The position numbers and the translations under genes were made by a program. Of a stretch of DNA of 64,000 nucleotides, positions 28,908-37,565 are shown piece after piece. The notes below the pieces were generated by a model. That model was not told the DNA's origin. It saw only the letters and a list, made by a program, of their open reading frames with translations, and did not search any database. The number at the start of each line of letters is the position of its first letter. The stretch's first letter is position 1. The stretch comes from Sorangium cellulosum (lineage in GTDB: Bacteria; Myxococcota_A; Polyangia; Polyangiales; Polyangiaceae), in contig NZ_CP012673.1 in the NCBI RefSeq assembly GCF_002950945.1, forward strand, positions 5,517,001 through 5,581,000, in the 5' to 3' direction.

Positions 28908-29900
28908 ATGCCTCGCCTTCACCTCGTCACCACCGGCGGCACCATCGCGAGCCGCGTCGACCCGCGGACGGGCGCCGCCGTGCCGGCCGTCCGCGCCGAG
29001 GAGCTCGTCGCCGAGGTGCCCGCGCTCGGCAAGATCGCCGAGCTCGCGGTCACCGAGTTCTGCCTGGAGAGCAGCTGGAATCTCGGCCCCGAGAAGGTCG
29101 CGTCGCTCGCGCGCGTCGTGCGCGATCTTCAGGCGAGCCCCGAGGTCGCGGGCATCGTGGTGACGCACGGCACGGACACCCTGGAGGAGACGGCGTTCGC
29201 GCTGGATCTGCTGCTCGACGGGGACACCCCGGTGGTGTTCACCGGCGCGATGCGCGACGCGAGCACGGCCGGCGGCGACGGCCCGCGCAACCTCGTCTCC
29301 GCGGCGAGGGTGGCGGTCGACCCGGCGGCGCGTGGGCTCGGCGTGCTCGCGGTGATGAACGACGAGATCCACGCCGCCCGGTGCGTCATGAAGACCCACA
29401 CGACGGCGCTCGGCACGTTCGCCTCGCCGGGCGCGGGGCCGCTCGGCGCGATCGACGGCGAGGGCGTGCGTTTCCACGCGCGGCCCGCGAGGACGCCGCC
29501 GCTGCCGCTCGCGCCGCCCGCGCCGCCCGCGCCGCGTGTCTACCTCGTGAAGATGGCCGCGGGCATGGACGACCTCCTCCTGCGCGCGCTGCTCGAGGCC
29601 AGGGTGGACGGGGTGGTGATCGAGGGCTCGGGCGCGGGGAACGTCTGCGGGAGCTGGGAGGGCGCGATCGGCGACCTCGTGTCGGCCGGCATCCCGGTGG
29701 TGCTGAGCTCGCGCTGTCCCGGCGGGCGGGTGACCCCGACCTACGGCGCGCCCGGCGGCGGCCGGCGGCTGCGCGATCTCGGGGTGATCGCGGCGGGCGC
29801 GCTCCCGGGGCCGAAGGCGCGGCTCGCGCTGATGTTCGCGCTGGGCGCGGGGCTCGACGTGGCGGGGCTCAGGGCGTACTTCGCGCGGTTCGCCGGGTAG
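28908..29900 (+). CDS. L-asparaginase family protein
   Basis: A 330-aa protein. The first catalytic threonine lies in VTTGGTIAS (Thr12) and the second motif is VVTHGTDTLEETA (about 84-96), giving the T-T-K-D machinery of type I/II asparaginases. FTGAMRDASTAGGDGPRNL and VIEGSGAGNV are also family-typical. There is no signal peptide, which suggests a cytoplasmic enzyme that converts asparagine to aspartate and ammonia. A Pro/Ala-rich stretch near 195-207 lengthens a surface loop. It is the third gene of the lactonase-GST-asparaginase run. Confidence 0.92.
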   Translation: MPRLHLVTTGGTIASRVDPRTGAAVPAVRAEELVAEVPALGKIAELAVTEFCLESSWNLGPEKVASLARVVRDLQASPEVAGIVVTHGTDTLEETAFALDLLLDGDTPVVFTGAMRDASTAGGDGPRNLVSAARVAVDPAARGLGVLAVMNDEIHAARCVMKTHTTALGTFASPGAGPLGAIDGEGVRFHARPARTPPLPLAPPAPPAPRVYLVKMAAGMDDLLLRALLEARVDGVVIEGSGAGNVCGSWEGAIGDLVSAGIPVVLSSRCPGGRVTPTYGAPGGGRRLRDLGVIAAGALPGPKARLALMFALGAGLDVAGLRAYFARFAG

Positions 29901-29929
29901 CGCTCCTGCGGGAAGTCGGGCAGGGATGT

Positions 29930-30041
29930 AAACCGCCAAGACGCCAAGGACGCCAAGAGGAGAGGGATGGACCGTCCCTGCATTTCCTCCTGTGTCCCTG
30001 CTTTCTTGGCGTCCTTGGCGCCCTTGGCGTCTTGGCGGTTT
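29930..30041. repeat. inverted-repeat element built of CGCCAAG units (REP/MITE-like)
   Basis: The left arm (29930-29957) reads AAACCGCCAAGACGCCAAGG followed by ACGCCAAG. The right arm (30005-30041) is its reverse complement with one extra 9-bp GCCAAGGGC-type unit. The middle 47 bp contains a smaller GGGA/TCCC hairpin. It sits between the convergent asparaginase and metallophosphoesterase genes. I recall very similar AAGACGCCAAGGACGCC-type palindromes in unrelated bacterial genomes, so it is probably a dispersed non-autonomous repeat; it could also terminate transcription. Confidence 0.7.
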
Positions 30042-30138
30042 TTCTGCTGATCCGCTGCAACTTCCCGCGGTCGTGGCAGGGCGCTCGTCCTCTTTCTCCG
30101 CGCGCGTGCGCCCTTCGCGCGTACCGCTCCGGAGCGGA

Positions 30139-31488
30139 TCAGGCGGGGACGAGCTCGACGAGCGTGATCTCCGGCGGGCAGTTGATGCGCACCGGCAGCC
30201 AGCCCCCGGCGCCGGCGTTGACGTAGAGGCGCCGGCCGCGGTGTTCGTAAAGACCGTTGTGATAGTGCGCGGCGGCGAGCAGCGGCGTGAGCTCGTACTC
30301 GCCGATTCGCCCGAGGGAGATCTGCCCGCCGTGGGTGTGGCCGGAGAGCATCAGATCGAACGGCAGCGGCAGGTCGCGCGCCTGGACGAAGGTGCCCGGG
30401 TGATGGCTGAGCAGGACGCGCGGCGCGCCGTCGTCGCGCATCTGGCCGAGCGCGCGCGTGAGCCCGTCGCGCAGCGGGCGGCGGGCGGCCTCTCCGCTGC
30501 GCCCGCGGCTCGGGTAGTCGATGGCGCCCATCCACAGGCGATCGCCGCCGAGCCGGACCTCCCGCGCCTCGTCGATCAGCACCTGGGCGCCCGCTTCTTC
30601 AAGGCCCTTTACAATGGTGCCGGCGTCCGCCGAGCGCGCCGCGATGTACTCGTGGTTGCCCATGCAGAAGAAGGTCTCGCCCCTGGCCGGGCGCAGGCCG
30701 CGGAGGAGGCGAGTGGACAGCTCGAGCTGCGAGACGTGGTGATCGAGCAGGTCGCCGGTGACCACGTGGAGGTCCGCGCCGAGCGCGTTCATGGCGTCGC
30801 GGAGCTCATCGAGCCGCTCCGCGTCCATGAAGTTGCCGACGTGCACGTCGCTGAGCTGCGCGATGGTGAGGCCGTGCAGGCTTGTCAGCTCGCGCCGGAC
30901 GGGCAGCGCGATCCGCGTGATGACCGGCCGCTGCCTCGAGGCGAGCACGCCCCCCATCGACACCGCGACCGCCGCCGCGGGGAGCGCCCATGTCGCCGCG
31001 ACGACCACCCGCCGGCGCCGCTCATCGACGGCTTCCGGCTGGGCTGCGTCGGCGGCCGTGGCGGCCTGCGGCTGGGCTGCGTCGGCGGCGGGCTGGGCTG
31101 CGGCGGCCACCCGGGCCGTGGCCTCGACGCCCCTGGCCGGCCTCGCCCGGCGGAGCGCCCGGAGGGCCGCACGCGCGGCGGCGGCGATGGCAAGGGGCAG
31201 CGCGACCAGGAGCAGGGCGACCTGGAGGCCCATCGAGGCCATGGAGAGCGGCTCAGGGACGTGGCGCTGCAGCGCCCGCAGCCCCGACCAGCCCGCGACG
31301 GCCATGAACAGCGCCGGATGGGCGAGCAGCAGGAACCCCGCAGCGCATAGCCCGTTCACCCACGTCCCGTGTCGCGGGAACGCCGCTCGGAGCCGCCGCC
31401 ACAGGGCCAGGCCGAGGAGCCCATGGACGATCGCGACCGCGATTCCGGCAAGCTGGTACACGCGCCCGAAAATAGCACCCCACCGCAC
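30139..31488 (-). CDS. membrane-anchored metallophosphoesterase
   Basis: Calcineurin-like phosphoesterase with four or five N-terminal hydrophobic segments and a cytoplasmic or external catalytic domain. Motifs in order: QLSDVHVG, VTGDLLDH, MGNHEY, LLSHHPG and SGHTHGGQ, the full two-metal set. Between membrane part and enzyme lies an Ala/Gln-rich linker (AAQPAADAAQPQAATAADAA). The start is uncertain: GTG at 31602, 31488 and 31461 are all in frame and none has a good Shine-Dalgarno. 31488 (449 aa) is used as a compromise because the first helix follows soon after. The substrate is unknown; relatives act on nucleotides or lipid pyrophosphates. Confidence 0.8.
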   Translation of the reverse strand: MRWGAIFGRVYQLAGIAVAIVHGLLGLALWRRLRAAFPRHGTWVNGLCAAGFLLLAHPALFMAVAGWSGLRALQRHVPEPLSMASMGLQVALLLVALPLAIAAAARAALRALRRARPARGVEATARVAAAAQPAADAAQPQAATAADAAQPEAVDERRRRVVVAATWALPAAAVAVSMGGVLASRQRPVITRIALPVRRELTSLHGLTIAQLSDVHVGNFMDAERLDELRDAMNALGADLHVVTGDLLDHHVSQLELSTRLLRGLRPARGETFFCMGNHEYIAARSADAGTIVKGLEEAGAQVLIDEAREVRLGGDRLWMGAIDYPSRGRSGEAARRPLRDGLTRALGQMRDDGAPRVLLSHHPGTFVQARDLPLPFDLMLSGHTHGGQISLGRIGEYELTPLLAAAHYHNGLYEHRGRRLYVNAGAGGWLPVRINCPPEITLVELVPA

Positions 31489-31907
31489 GTGCGTCCGGCC
31501 GCGGCCGCACGCACCGAGGGCGGCGCAGCGCTGCGCTAGGGAGAGTCGACCACGTCGCGCCTGGCCGCTTGACGCCCGAACGGAAACGATGTCAGGATGC
31601 ACGTAATGTTAGCGTCCATTCGGCTGCGCTGAGCCCGGCAGCATGCGCTCGTAAAACGTGGCGCCCGCCTCGAACGAGGCGAGCGTCACGAGCGCGCGTT
31701 GCTGCCGATCCGTGCCCGCTTTCCCTGGAACGGGAGGCCCGGGCGCGGTGTGCCATGCACCCGAGGAGCGCTGGAGCCAACGCCGGCATCCGCGCGCGTT
31801 TCGCGCGGCGACCGGTGTTGCCTCGGAGATCATGAGCCTATCGCGCAGCGGGTCTTCCCTTGCGCTCGACCAGGCCTGCACGGCCCCGAGCGAAGGAGAC
31901 CGCGTTT

Positions 31908-32981
31908 ATGTCCAAAGGTACTGAGCGTTCAAGTTCATCCCATCCTGTCCTCGGAGAGACACGCGCCGACGGAGCGGTGCTCTCGGCCGGCGCTTCGCCG
32001 GAGGTGCCGGCCGGCGCTTCGCCCGAGGTGCCGGCCGCCGCGGCTGAGCCGGCGGCGGGGCTTCCCGGCGCGCGCCCGGTAGAGACCGTCGCTGACCTGC
32101 TCGACGCGGCGCGCCGCCAGGGGCTCCGGCTCACGACGGATCACGCCGACTTCGATCGCAGCGGCCTCGACTTCCTCGTCGTCCACGCCCGCGACGACGA
32201 GGGGGTGCCGTGGATCGTGCGCACGCCGCGCCGCCCCGACGTGGTCGAATCGGCCCGCGTCGAGGCGCGTGTGCTCGAGCTCATCCGCCCTCGGCTGCCG
32301 GTCGCGGTGCCCCACTGGCGGGTCTACGCGCCCGACGTGATCGCGTATCCGCGGCTCGACGGCACGCCCGCCGTCACGATCGGCGCGGCCGGTGCTCCCT
32401 CGTGGAACATCGTCGATCCGAGCGCGCCGTCCGAGGTGTTCCTCGACTCCTTCGCGCGGGTGCTGGCCGCGCTCCAGGCGGTCCCGCCGGAGGCGGCCGA
32501 GCGCGCGGGCGTCCCGGTGAAGACCATCGCCGAGGAGCGGGACGCCGTCCGCCTGTCCGTGCAGCAGACGCGGAGCGTGCTCGCGCCCTCGGACGCCGTG
32601 TGGGCGCGCTGGCAGCGGTGGCTCGACGACGACGCGCTGTGGCCGAAGCACGTGGCGCTCGCGCACGCCGATCTGCACCCCGGCCACATGCTGCTCGCGC
32701 CGGACGGTCAGATGGTGGGAGTCCTCGACTGGACCACGGCCATGGTCACCGATCCTTCGATGGATCTCGCCATGTTCTGCGGCTGCTTCGGGAAGGGAGC
32801 GCTCGAGTCGTTCCTCCCCCGGTTCGAGCGGGCCGGCGGCAGGACCTGGCCGCGCCTGGCCGACCACGCCGCGGAGCGCTGGGCCGTGTTCCCGGCGCTC
32901 GCGGCGGAGTGGGCCCTGCGCACGGGCAACGAGGCGGTGCTGGAGCACGCGCGCGGGATGCTCGCCCAGGTGACAGCGTAG
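31908..32981 (+). CDS. macrolide 2'-phosphotransferase-like kinase
   Basis: ATG 31908 lies after GAAGGAG (31891-31897); 357 aa. HADLHPGHMLL (253-263) is the Brenner-type catalytic loop in the exact form seen in Mph macrolide kinases, and GVLDWTTAMVTDPSMDLA carries the metal Asp (about 274). DYLVVHA- and PRRPDV-like N-lobe segments fit the family. Mph enzymes phosphorylate the 2'-OH of macrolide desosamine using GTP. The N-terminal 55 residues are an extra Ala/Pro-rich extension with a duplicated GASPEVPA unit encoded by two 24-bp repeats (31989-32036). It may be self-protection in a polyketide producer or act on another sugar or aminoalcohol. Confidence 0.82.
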   Translation: MSKGTERSSSSHPVLGETRADGAVLSAGASPEVPAGASPEVPAAAAEPAAGLPGARPVETVADLLDAARRQGLRLTTDHADFDRSGLDFLVVHARDDEGVPWIVRTPRRPDVVESARVEARVLELIRPRLPVAVPHWRVYAPDVIAYPRLDGTPAVTIGAAGAPSWNIVDPSAPSEVFLDSFARVLAALQAVPPEAAERAGVPVKTIAEERDAVRLSVQQTRSVLAPSDAVWARWQRWLDDDALWPKHVALAHADLHPGHMLLAPDGQMVGVLDWTTAMVTDPSMDLAMFCGCFGKGALESFLPRFERAGGRTWPRLADHAAERWAVFPALAAEWALRTGNEAVLEHARGMLAQVTA

Positions 32982-33071
32982 CGCCTCGATAACGAGGGAC
33001 GCCGGGCCTTATCGGCCCGGCCGTCACCTCAGGCGGCCGCGGCCCGGCGCCTCATGCCGCGGCTGCGCACC

Positions 33072-34649
33072 TCACTCGGCCGCGATCGCCTCCTCGGGCG
33101 CCCGCGCCCCGTCGCCTCGCGTGGCCGCGGCCGTCGCCTGCCGCTTCAGCTTCTGCTCGACGACCGTGCCCTTGAAGAAGTCCGCGTTGGCCTCGGTGTA
33201 GAGCCGGTAGGGGTTCTCGAAGACATAGGCCCTGAAGTCCTCGGCGCTGAGGACGCCCTCTTCCACCAGGTGCCAGCTCTCCGCGAGCGCCTCGGTGAGA
33301 TCGGGGACGTCCCAGTGGCCGACGTCGGAGGAGTAGATCGCGCGGATCTTCACCCCGAGCGGGTTCGCCTTGTCGTTGAACGCGGCCGCGATGGTGCGGT
33401 CGTCCGACTCCGACCCGAAGTAGAAGTTATTGACCCAGCGGTCGCGGATGTCCTCGATCTTCTCGATGCCGGCCGCCGCGAAGTCGTTGCGGTACTCCGG
33501 CGCCGGCTGGCGCGCCTCGCTCGTGTACCCGGCGCCGAGCGTGTCCGCGATCAGCTGCTCGCCTTCGATGGAGCGGCCCCGCGTGAGGTCCGCGCCGTAG
33601 CGCCGGAACAGCTCGGTGAGCAGCGCGCGGTCGGTCGCCGCCGGGTCGTAGTGCTTCAGGCCTTCCGGGCCGCGCTTCTGGAACCGGTCGACGAGGTGGA
33701 TGTACACCCGCGCGCCCCAGTCCGCCCCGCCCTCGAGCATGCCGATGCGCAGCCCCGGGAAGCGCCGGGTGACGCCGCCGAAGAACAGCGCCTTGGCGAA
33801 CGCCTCGGAGCCGTCGGCGAAGTGCCCGATGTGGTTGTTCATGTAGTTGCTGATCGACGAGCGCCCGGTCCACCCCTGGCTGCCGTAATGGGTGAGCACC
33901 GGCACCCCGAGCTCGACGACCTTCGCCCAGAAGGGATCGTAGTTGTACTCGCTGTCGATGCCGTAAAAGTCGATGTAGGTCGCGTACTTCGCGATCTCCG
34001 GGTGCTGGTCCGGCGGGTACTTGTCCGCGATCGCCTTGATGGGGCGGCGCACGCCGCCGGCGATGTTGATCGCCTTGAGCCCCAGCTTCTTGACGGCGAA
34101 CTCCAGCTCCTCGATGCCCTCCTCGGGCGTGTTCAGCGGGATGCCGGCGACCGGGGTGAGGCGGTCGCTGTACTTGCGGAAAAGATCCGCGTGGTAGTGG
34201 TTGATCGCGCGCTGCAGCGCCTGCCGCGCGCCGGGGTCCTTCACGGCCAGCGGCGCGAGGGTGTTGTTCGGGAACAGGACCGAGTAATCGGACCCTTGCT
34301 CCTCCAGCCGCTCGGCCAGCAGGGAAGGGAGGTGGTAGGTGGCCACGTCGAGCGTGTTGCGCGTCACCCGCGCCCACCACGGCGAACGCACGGTGCGGTG
34401 GTACTGCCGCTCCTCGGCCGTCTGGGTGTACCAGTCCTTGCCGCTGCTGTTCTCGGCGTTGCGGCGCCGGGAGCTCATCGCCTTGCGCAGATCGTCGACC
34501 AGCTTGGCGCCCCCGTAGGTGGCGACGAAGTCCTCCAGGGCCGGCGAGTAGTCGTTGGTGTGGATGTCCGTGTCGATGACGGGGTGGTCGAGCTTTTCCT
34601 TGACCGCCACGGAGGGCGAAGCCTTGAGACGAGCGATACGGTCGGTCAT
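33072..34649 (-). CDS. amidohydrolase-family protein (ACMSD-type TIM barrel)
   Basis: ATG 34649 has GGAG upstream and gives 525 aa. VIDTDIHTND near residue 25 carries the D-x-H metal motif of amidohydrolase_2 proteins. VLTHYGSQGW and GMLEGGADWGARVYIHLVDRF supply further His/Asp/Glu positions, and YSSDVGHWDVPD near 455 supplies the late Asp-His segment. Members decarboxylate or hydrolyse aromatic or small carboxylic acids. The large size and FPNNTLAPLAVKDPGARQAL segment match a subgroup seen in aromatic-compound degraders, but the substrate is not evident. The LysR gene 334 bp upstream on the same strand is separated by a strong hairpin, so this gene has its own promoter. Confidence 0.85.
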   Translation of the reverse strand: MTDRIARLKASPSVAVKEKLDHPVIDTDIHTNDYSPALEDFVATYGGAKLVDDLRKAMSSRRRNAENSSGKDWYTQTAEERQYHRTVRSPWWARVTRNTLDVATYHLPSLLAERLEEQGSDYSVLFPNNTLAPLAVKDPGARQALQRAINHYHADLFRKYSDRLTPVAGIPLNTPEEGIEELEFAVKKLGLKAINIAGGVRRPIKAIADKYPPDQHPEIAKYATYIDFYGIDSEYNYDPFWAKVVELGVPVLTHYGSQGWTGRSSISNYMNNHIGHFADGSEAFAKALFFGGVTRRFPGLRIGMLEGGADWGARVYIHLVDRFQKRGPEGLKHYDPAATDRALLTELFRRYGADLTRGRSIEGEQLIADTLGAGYTSEARQPAPEYRNDFAAAGIEKIEDIRDRWVNNFYFGSESDDRTIAAAFNDKANPLGVKIRAIYSSDVGHWDVPDLTEALAESWHLVEEGVLSAEDFRAYVFENPYRLYTEANADFFKGTVVEQKLKRQATAAATRGDGARAPEEAIAAE

Positions 34650-34983
34650 GAAGGACTCCGGAGAAGGTTGGGTCGCGACGACATCGCCGGTGAAGGCCGA
34701 TGGGCCGTGTTGTCGGCGCTCGGAACGAAACGCTCGGCGCTCGGTGTCTGCCGACGCGATGTTGCAACCCGCGTGCCCCGGCGCCGATACCCTCCCTTGT
34801 CCCGCGCCACCTGCGAGTTCAGCGGCTCGCGTGGCGCCCTCGCCGCGTCGCGCGGCGCGGAACGTTGCGCGGAATCGAGCAGCCCTGCAGCGCGGCTGCT
34901 TCTCCAGAAGCAGCCGCGCTCGTTCCGGCTGGATTCCGCCGTGGCCGCCGGGCATGTCAGCCCGCGGCGCCGCGCCGTCTCCG
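34650..34983. other. 334-bp intergenic region upstream of the amidohydrolase
   Basis: Apart from the hairpin at 34889-34920 I see no gene. The part nearest the amidohydrolase (34650-34790) should carry its promoter. GTTGGGTCGCGACGACATCG-like sequence is present but no motif is convincing. Confidence 0.4.
34889..34920 (-). terminator. 14-bp perfect stem, 4-nt loop, downstream of the LysR gene
   Basis: AGCGCGGCTGCTTC / GAAGCAGCCGCGCT around TCCA is the strongest hairpin noticed in the window. It begins 63 bp past the LysR stop on the strand of transcription. There is no T-tract, so it fits the U-tract-poor terminators of very high-GC bacteria. It would insulate LysR from the amidohydrolase gene. 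Confidence 0.6.
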
Positions 34984-35895
34984 CTACGTCTCTCCACGAG
35001 AGATGGCCTGAAGGATGATCTCGCGCGTGTGGCCGCGCAGCCACGCGTGCGCCTTGTCGCTCTCGTAGCGCTGGTGCCAGAGCTGAACGATCCGGAGCTC
35101 CGGCACGTCGAGCGGCAGCGGAAGCGCGCCGAGGCCCAGCGCCCGCAGGGTCGGACCGCAGACGCGCGCCGGCAGCGCGACGACGAGATCGCTCTCGCTG
35201 GCGAAATGGATGGCCGCCGCGCTCGTGGGCGCCGACGCGACGACGCGCCGCCGCAGCCCCACGGCCTCGAGCGCGTCGTCGATCGGATCGCGCAGGCGGC
35301 CGCGGCGCGACACGATGACGTGGAGCGCCTGGGCGTAGCGCTTGGCGGTGAGCCGGCCGCGCGCGAGCGGGTGGTCCCGACGAACGGCGACGATGAGGTG
35401 ATCCTGGCCGATCAGCTCCCCACGGATCTCGGGGAGGGCGGGCTCCGCCGAGCCGATCTCGAGATCCACACGTCCGTGGCGCAGATCATCGGTATCTCCC
35501 GTGGGCTCCGGCAGGAGCCGGAGCTTCACCTGAGGGGCCTGCTCCTGCACCGCGAGCAAGAGCCGCGTCCCCAGCGCCGTCGTGAGCGCGTCGTGGAAGC
35601 GGATGGTGAAGGTCCGATCGAGCGTCGCCAGGTCGAGCTCCCCCTCGGGGGCGAGCACCACGTGCGCCCGCTGGACGATGGCGTGGACCTCCTGCCGCAA
35701 GGCCAGCGCGCGAGGCGTCAGCGCCATGGTCCGGCCGGTGCGCACCAGGATCGGGTCCCCCGTGGCGTCCCTGATGCGCCCCAGCGTCCGGCTCATCGCG
35801 GGCTGGGTGAGATGCAAGCGGGCCGCGGCGGCGCTGACGCTCCGCTCCTCGATCAGCGCGTCGAGCGCCGTCAACAGGTTCAGATCCACATGCAT
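34984..35895 (-). CDS. LysR-family transcriptional regulator
   Basis: ATG 35895 (MHVDLNLLTALDALIEERS) is the normal LysR start, with AAGG 7-8 bases upstream; a start six codons earlier lacks one. 303 aa. The winged HTH (about 4-62) has SVSAAAARLHLTQPAMSRTLGRIRD, the recognition helix of the family, and the effector domain follows (DLEIGSAEPALPEIRGELI, HVIVSRRGRLRDP). It is divergent from the IMPase-like/F420-reductase pair across 113 bp that contains a 20-bp imperfect palindrome, so it probably regulates that pair and itself. Confidence 0.92.
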   Translation of the reverse strand: MHVDLNLLTALDALIEERSVSAAAARLHLTQPAMSRTLGRIRDATGDPILVRTGRTMALTPRALALRQEVHAIVQRAHVVLAPEGELDLATLDRTFTIRFHDALTTALGTRLLLAVQEQAPQVKLRLLPEPTGDTDDLRHGRVDLEIGSAEPALPEIRGELIGQDHLIVAVRRDHPLARGRLTAKRYAQALHVIVSRRGRLRDPIDDALEAVGLRRRVVASAPTSAAAIHFASESDLVVALPARVCGPTLRALGLGALPLPLDVPELRIVQLWHQRYESDKAHAWLRGHTREIILQAISRGET

Positions 35896-35926
35896 GGGGG
35901 TAATCCTTCGCATACCAACTATGCAT

Positions 35927-35946
35927 TGGACGTCATGTGATGTCCA
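35927..35946. promoter_or_regulatory. candidate LysR operator (imperfect 20-bp palindrome)
   Basis: TGGACGTCA-TG-TGATGTCCA, one mismatch per half, in the divergent region between the LysR start (35895) and the next gene (36009). The position, 32 bp upstream of LysR and 63 bp upstream of the target gene, suits a LysR activation/autoregulation site. Confidence 0.5.
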
Positions 35947-36008
35947 GGGTTAACTCCTCCGCACGGTGGCTCGCGAGGACACACGAGCCGCTCGTCTCAG
36001 GAGGATTC

Positions 36009-36863
36009 ATGAAGGCCCATTCCGAACCGATGACCGACCATGCAACGCGGCGGGGCCAGAGCGCGGCCAGCGCGGAGGACGAGCCCCTGCTGCCCACCGT
36101 CGTCGCGGCGCTCTCCGCCGCAGGCGAGCGGCTCGTCGAGCGCTTCTCGACGGCGCCGCGCCTCGGGAGTCGAGGCGAGATCTTCGCCGCGCTCGCCGCG
36201 AACGACGCGGTCTCCCTCGATGCGCTGCGTGAGCCGCTGTCGCGCGCCCGCCCGGAAGCCCGGTGGGTCGAGGACGAGCTCGAGTGCGGGCCCCTCCCGG
36301 AAGGGGAGTGGTGGGTCACCGACACCGTCGAGGGGAACATCAACCACATTCACGGGATGACGGACTGGTGTGTCACGGCGACCCTCGTCCGCGACAACGA
36401 TCCGGTCCTGACCGTGGTGCACCTGCCCCTGAGCGGCGACACGTACACCGCCCGGAAGGGCGCCGGCGCCTACCTGGGGACCAGGAGGCTCCAAGCGTCG
36501 ACGAAGTCGGAGCTCGACGCCGCCTTCGTCGGGACGGGCCAGGCGAGGCCGGACGAGGACAAGGAGACGTTCCGGCGGATCGGCCAGTCCGTCACCGCGA
36601 TGCTCGGGAGCGCGCTCGTCCTGCGCGTCTCGGTCCCCGCCACCCTCCTGCTCATCCAGGTTGCGGCCGGCCGGATGGACGTCTTCTGGCAGTACAGCCA
36701 GATCCGCTCCGGGCTCGTCGCGGGCGCGCTGCTCGTCGCGGAGGCGGGGGGCGCGGTCACGGACACACGCGGGAACCCCTGGAGCCTGGCGAGCGAGGAC
36801 TTCCTGGCTGCGGCGCCGCAGCTTCATGCCGGGGTCGTCGACGTCCTGTCCACCATTCGCTGA
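36009..36863 (+). CDS. inositol monophosphatase-family protein, variant active-site motif
   Basis: ATG 36009 follows AGGAGG; 284 aa. The metal-site segments are present in altered form: RWVEDELE supplies the first acidic residues, and WVTDTVEGNINHIHG (about 102-116) takes the place of the classic WVIDPIDGTxNF. AFVGTGQARPDED and YSQIRSGLVAGALLVAEAGGAVTDTRGN (near 248) mark the C-terminal IMPase fold, with the usual W-D-x-A-A-G altered. Aspartates are replaced by Thr/Glu at metal positions, so activity or substrate may differ. It is followed after 17 bp by the F420-reductase-like gene, as a two-gene unit facing the LysR gene. Confidence 0.82.
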   Translation: MKAHSEPMTDHATRRGQSAASAEDEPLLPTVVAALSAAGERLVERFSTAPRLGSRGEIFAALAANDAVSLDALREPLSRARPEARWVEDELECGPLPEGEWWVTDTVEGNINHIHGMTDWCVTATLVRDNDPVLTVVHLPLSGDTYTARKGAGAYLGTRRLQASTKSELDAAFVGTGQARPDEDKETFRRIGQSVTAMLGSALVLRVSVPATLLLIQVAAGRMDVFWQYSQIRSGLVAGALLVAEAGGAVTDTRGNPWSLASEDFLAAAPQLHAGVVDVLSTIR

Positions 36864-36880
36864 AGAGAGGGAGCTGAACC

Positions 36881-37531
36881 ATGGAGCATGTCTTGAAGAA
36901 CATCGGAGTCCTCGGCTCGGGCCGGGTCGCCACGGTCCTGGCAAACAAGATCGCAAGCGCCGGGCACACCGTCACGATCGGCACCAGAGACCCCGCGCGG
37001 GCAGCCGCGAAGTGGTCGGGAGCACACGTCGCGTTCAGGGATCACGCGGAGACCGCGCGCCGGGCCGCGATCGTCGTCAACGCCACCCCAGGGGACACGA
37101 GCGTCGAGCGGCTCGGCGCCCTCCGCGAAGAGCTGAGAGGAAAGATAGTGATCGACGTCTCCAACGCGACGCTGCGCGGCGAGGACGGCCTGCCCGGCAG
37201 CCTGCTCTACCCTGGCAGCAGCGTCGCCGAGCGCCTGCAGGGGGCGCTGCCGGAGACGGCCGTGGTCAAGACGCTGAACACCATGCTGTTCACCGTCATG
37301 GCGGATCCCACGAGCCTGCGGGTCCCGCCGACCGCGTTCCTCTCCGGCAACGACGAGAACGCGAAGGCGGTCGTCGTCGGGCTGCTCGGCGATCTGGGGT
37401 GGCCGGCGGACTGGATCGAAGATCTCGGGGACGTCGCGACCGCCCGTGGACCCGAGGCGGTCGCCTTGCTCGTCCCCTCCGTGCTGCGGCGGCGAGGGCT
37501 CGCGCCGTTCGCCCTCGCGCTCGCCCGGTGA
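36881..37531 (+). CDS. NADPH-dependent F420 reductase-like oxidoreductase
   Basis: A 216-aa Rossmann protein. NIGVLGSGRVATVLANKIASAGHTVTIGTRDP is the NADP-binding beta-alpha-beta unit, with Thr-Arg after strand 2 favouring NADP. VVNATPGDTS, VIDVSNATL and VVKTLNTMLFTVMADP are typical of the F420-dependent NADP oxidoreductase fold. Many bacterial members lack F420 and act on other substrates. It is co-transcribed with the IMPase-like gene and converges with the SGNH hydrolase gene (34-bp gap). Confidence 0.88.
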   Translation: MEHVLKNIGVLGSGRVATVLANKIASAGHTVTIGTRDPARAAAKWSGAHVAFRDHAETARRAAIVVNATPGDTSVERLGALREELRGKIVIDVSNATLRGEDGLPGSLLYPGSSVAERLQGALPETAVVKTLNTMLFTVMADPTSLRVPPTAFLSGNDENAKAVVVGLLGDLGWPADWIEDLGDVATARGPEAVALLVPSVLRRRGLAPFALALAR

Positions 37532-37565
37532 ACGTCGTGACGCGCCGAGGTGGGTCGAAGCTCGA

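Noticed and set aside
29992..31350. 452-codon plus-strand frame opposite the metallophosphoesterase
   Set aside because: Shadow frame; the minus strand carries all five metallophosphoesterase motifs.
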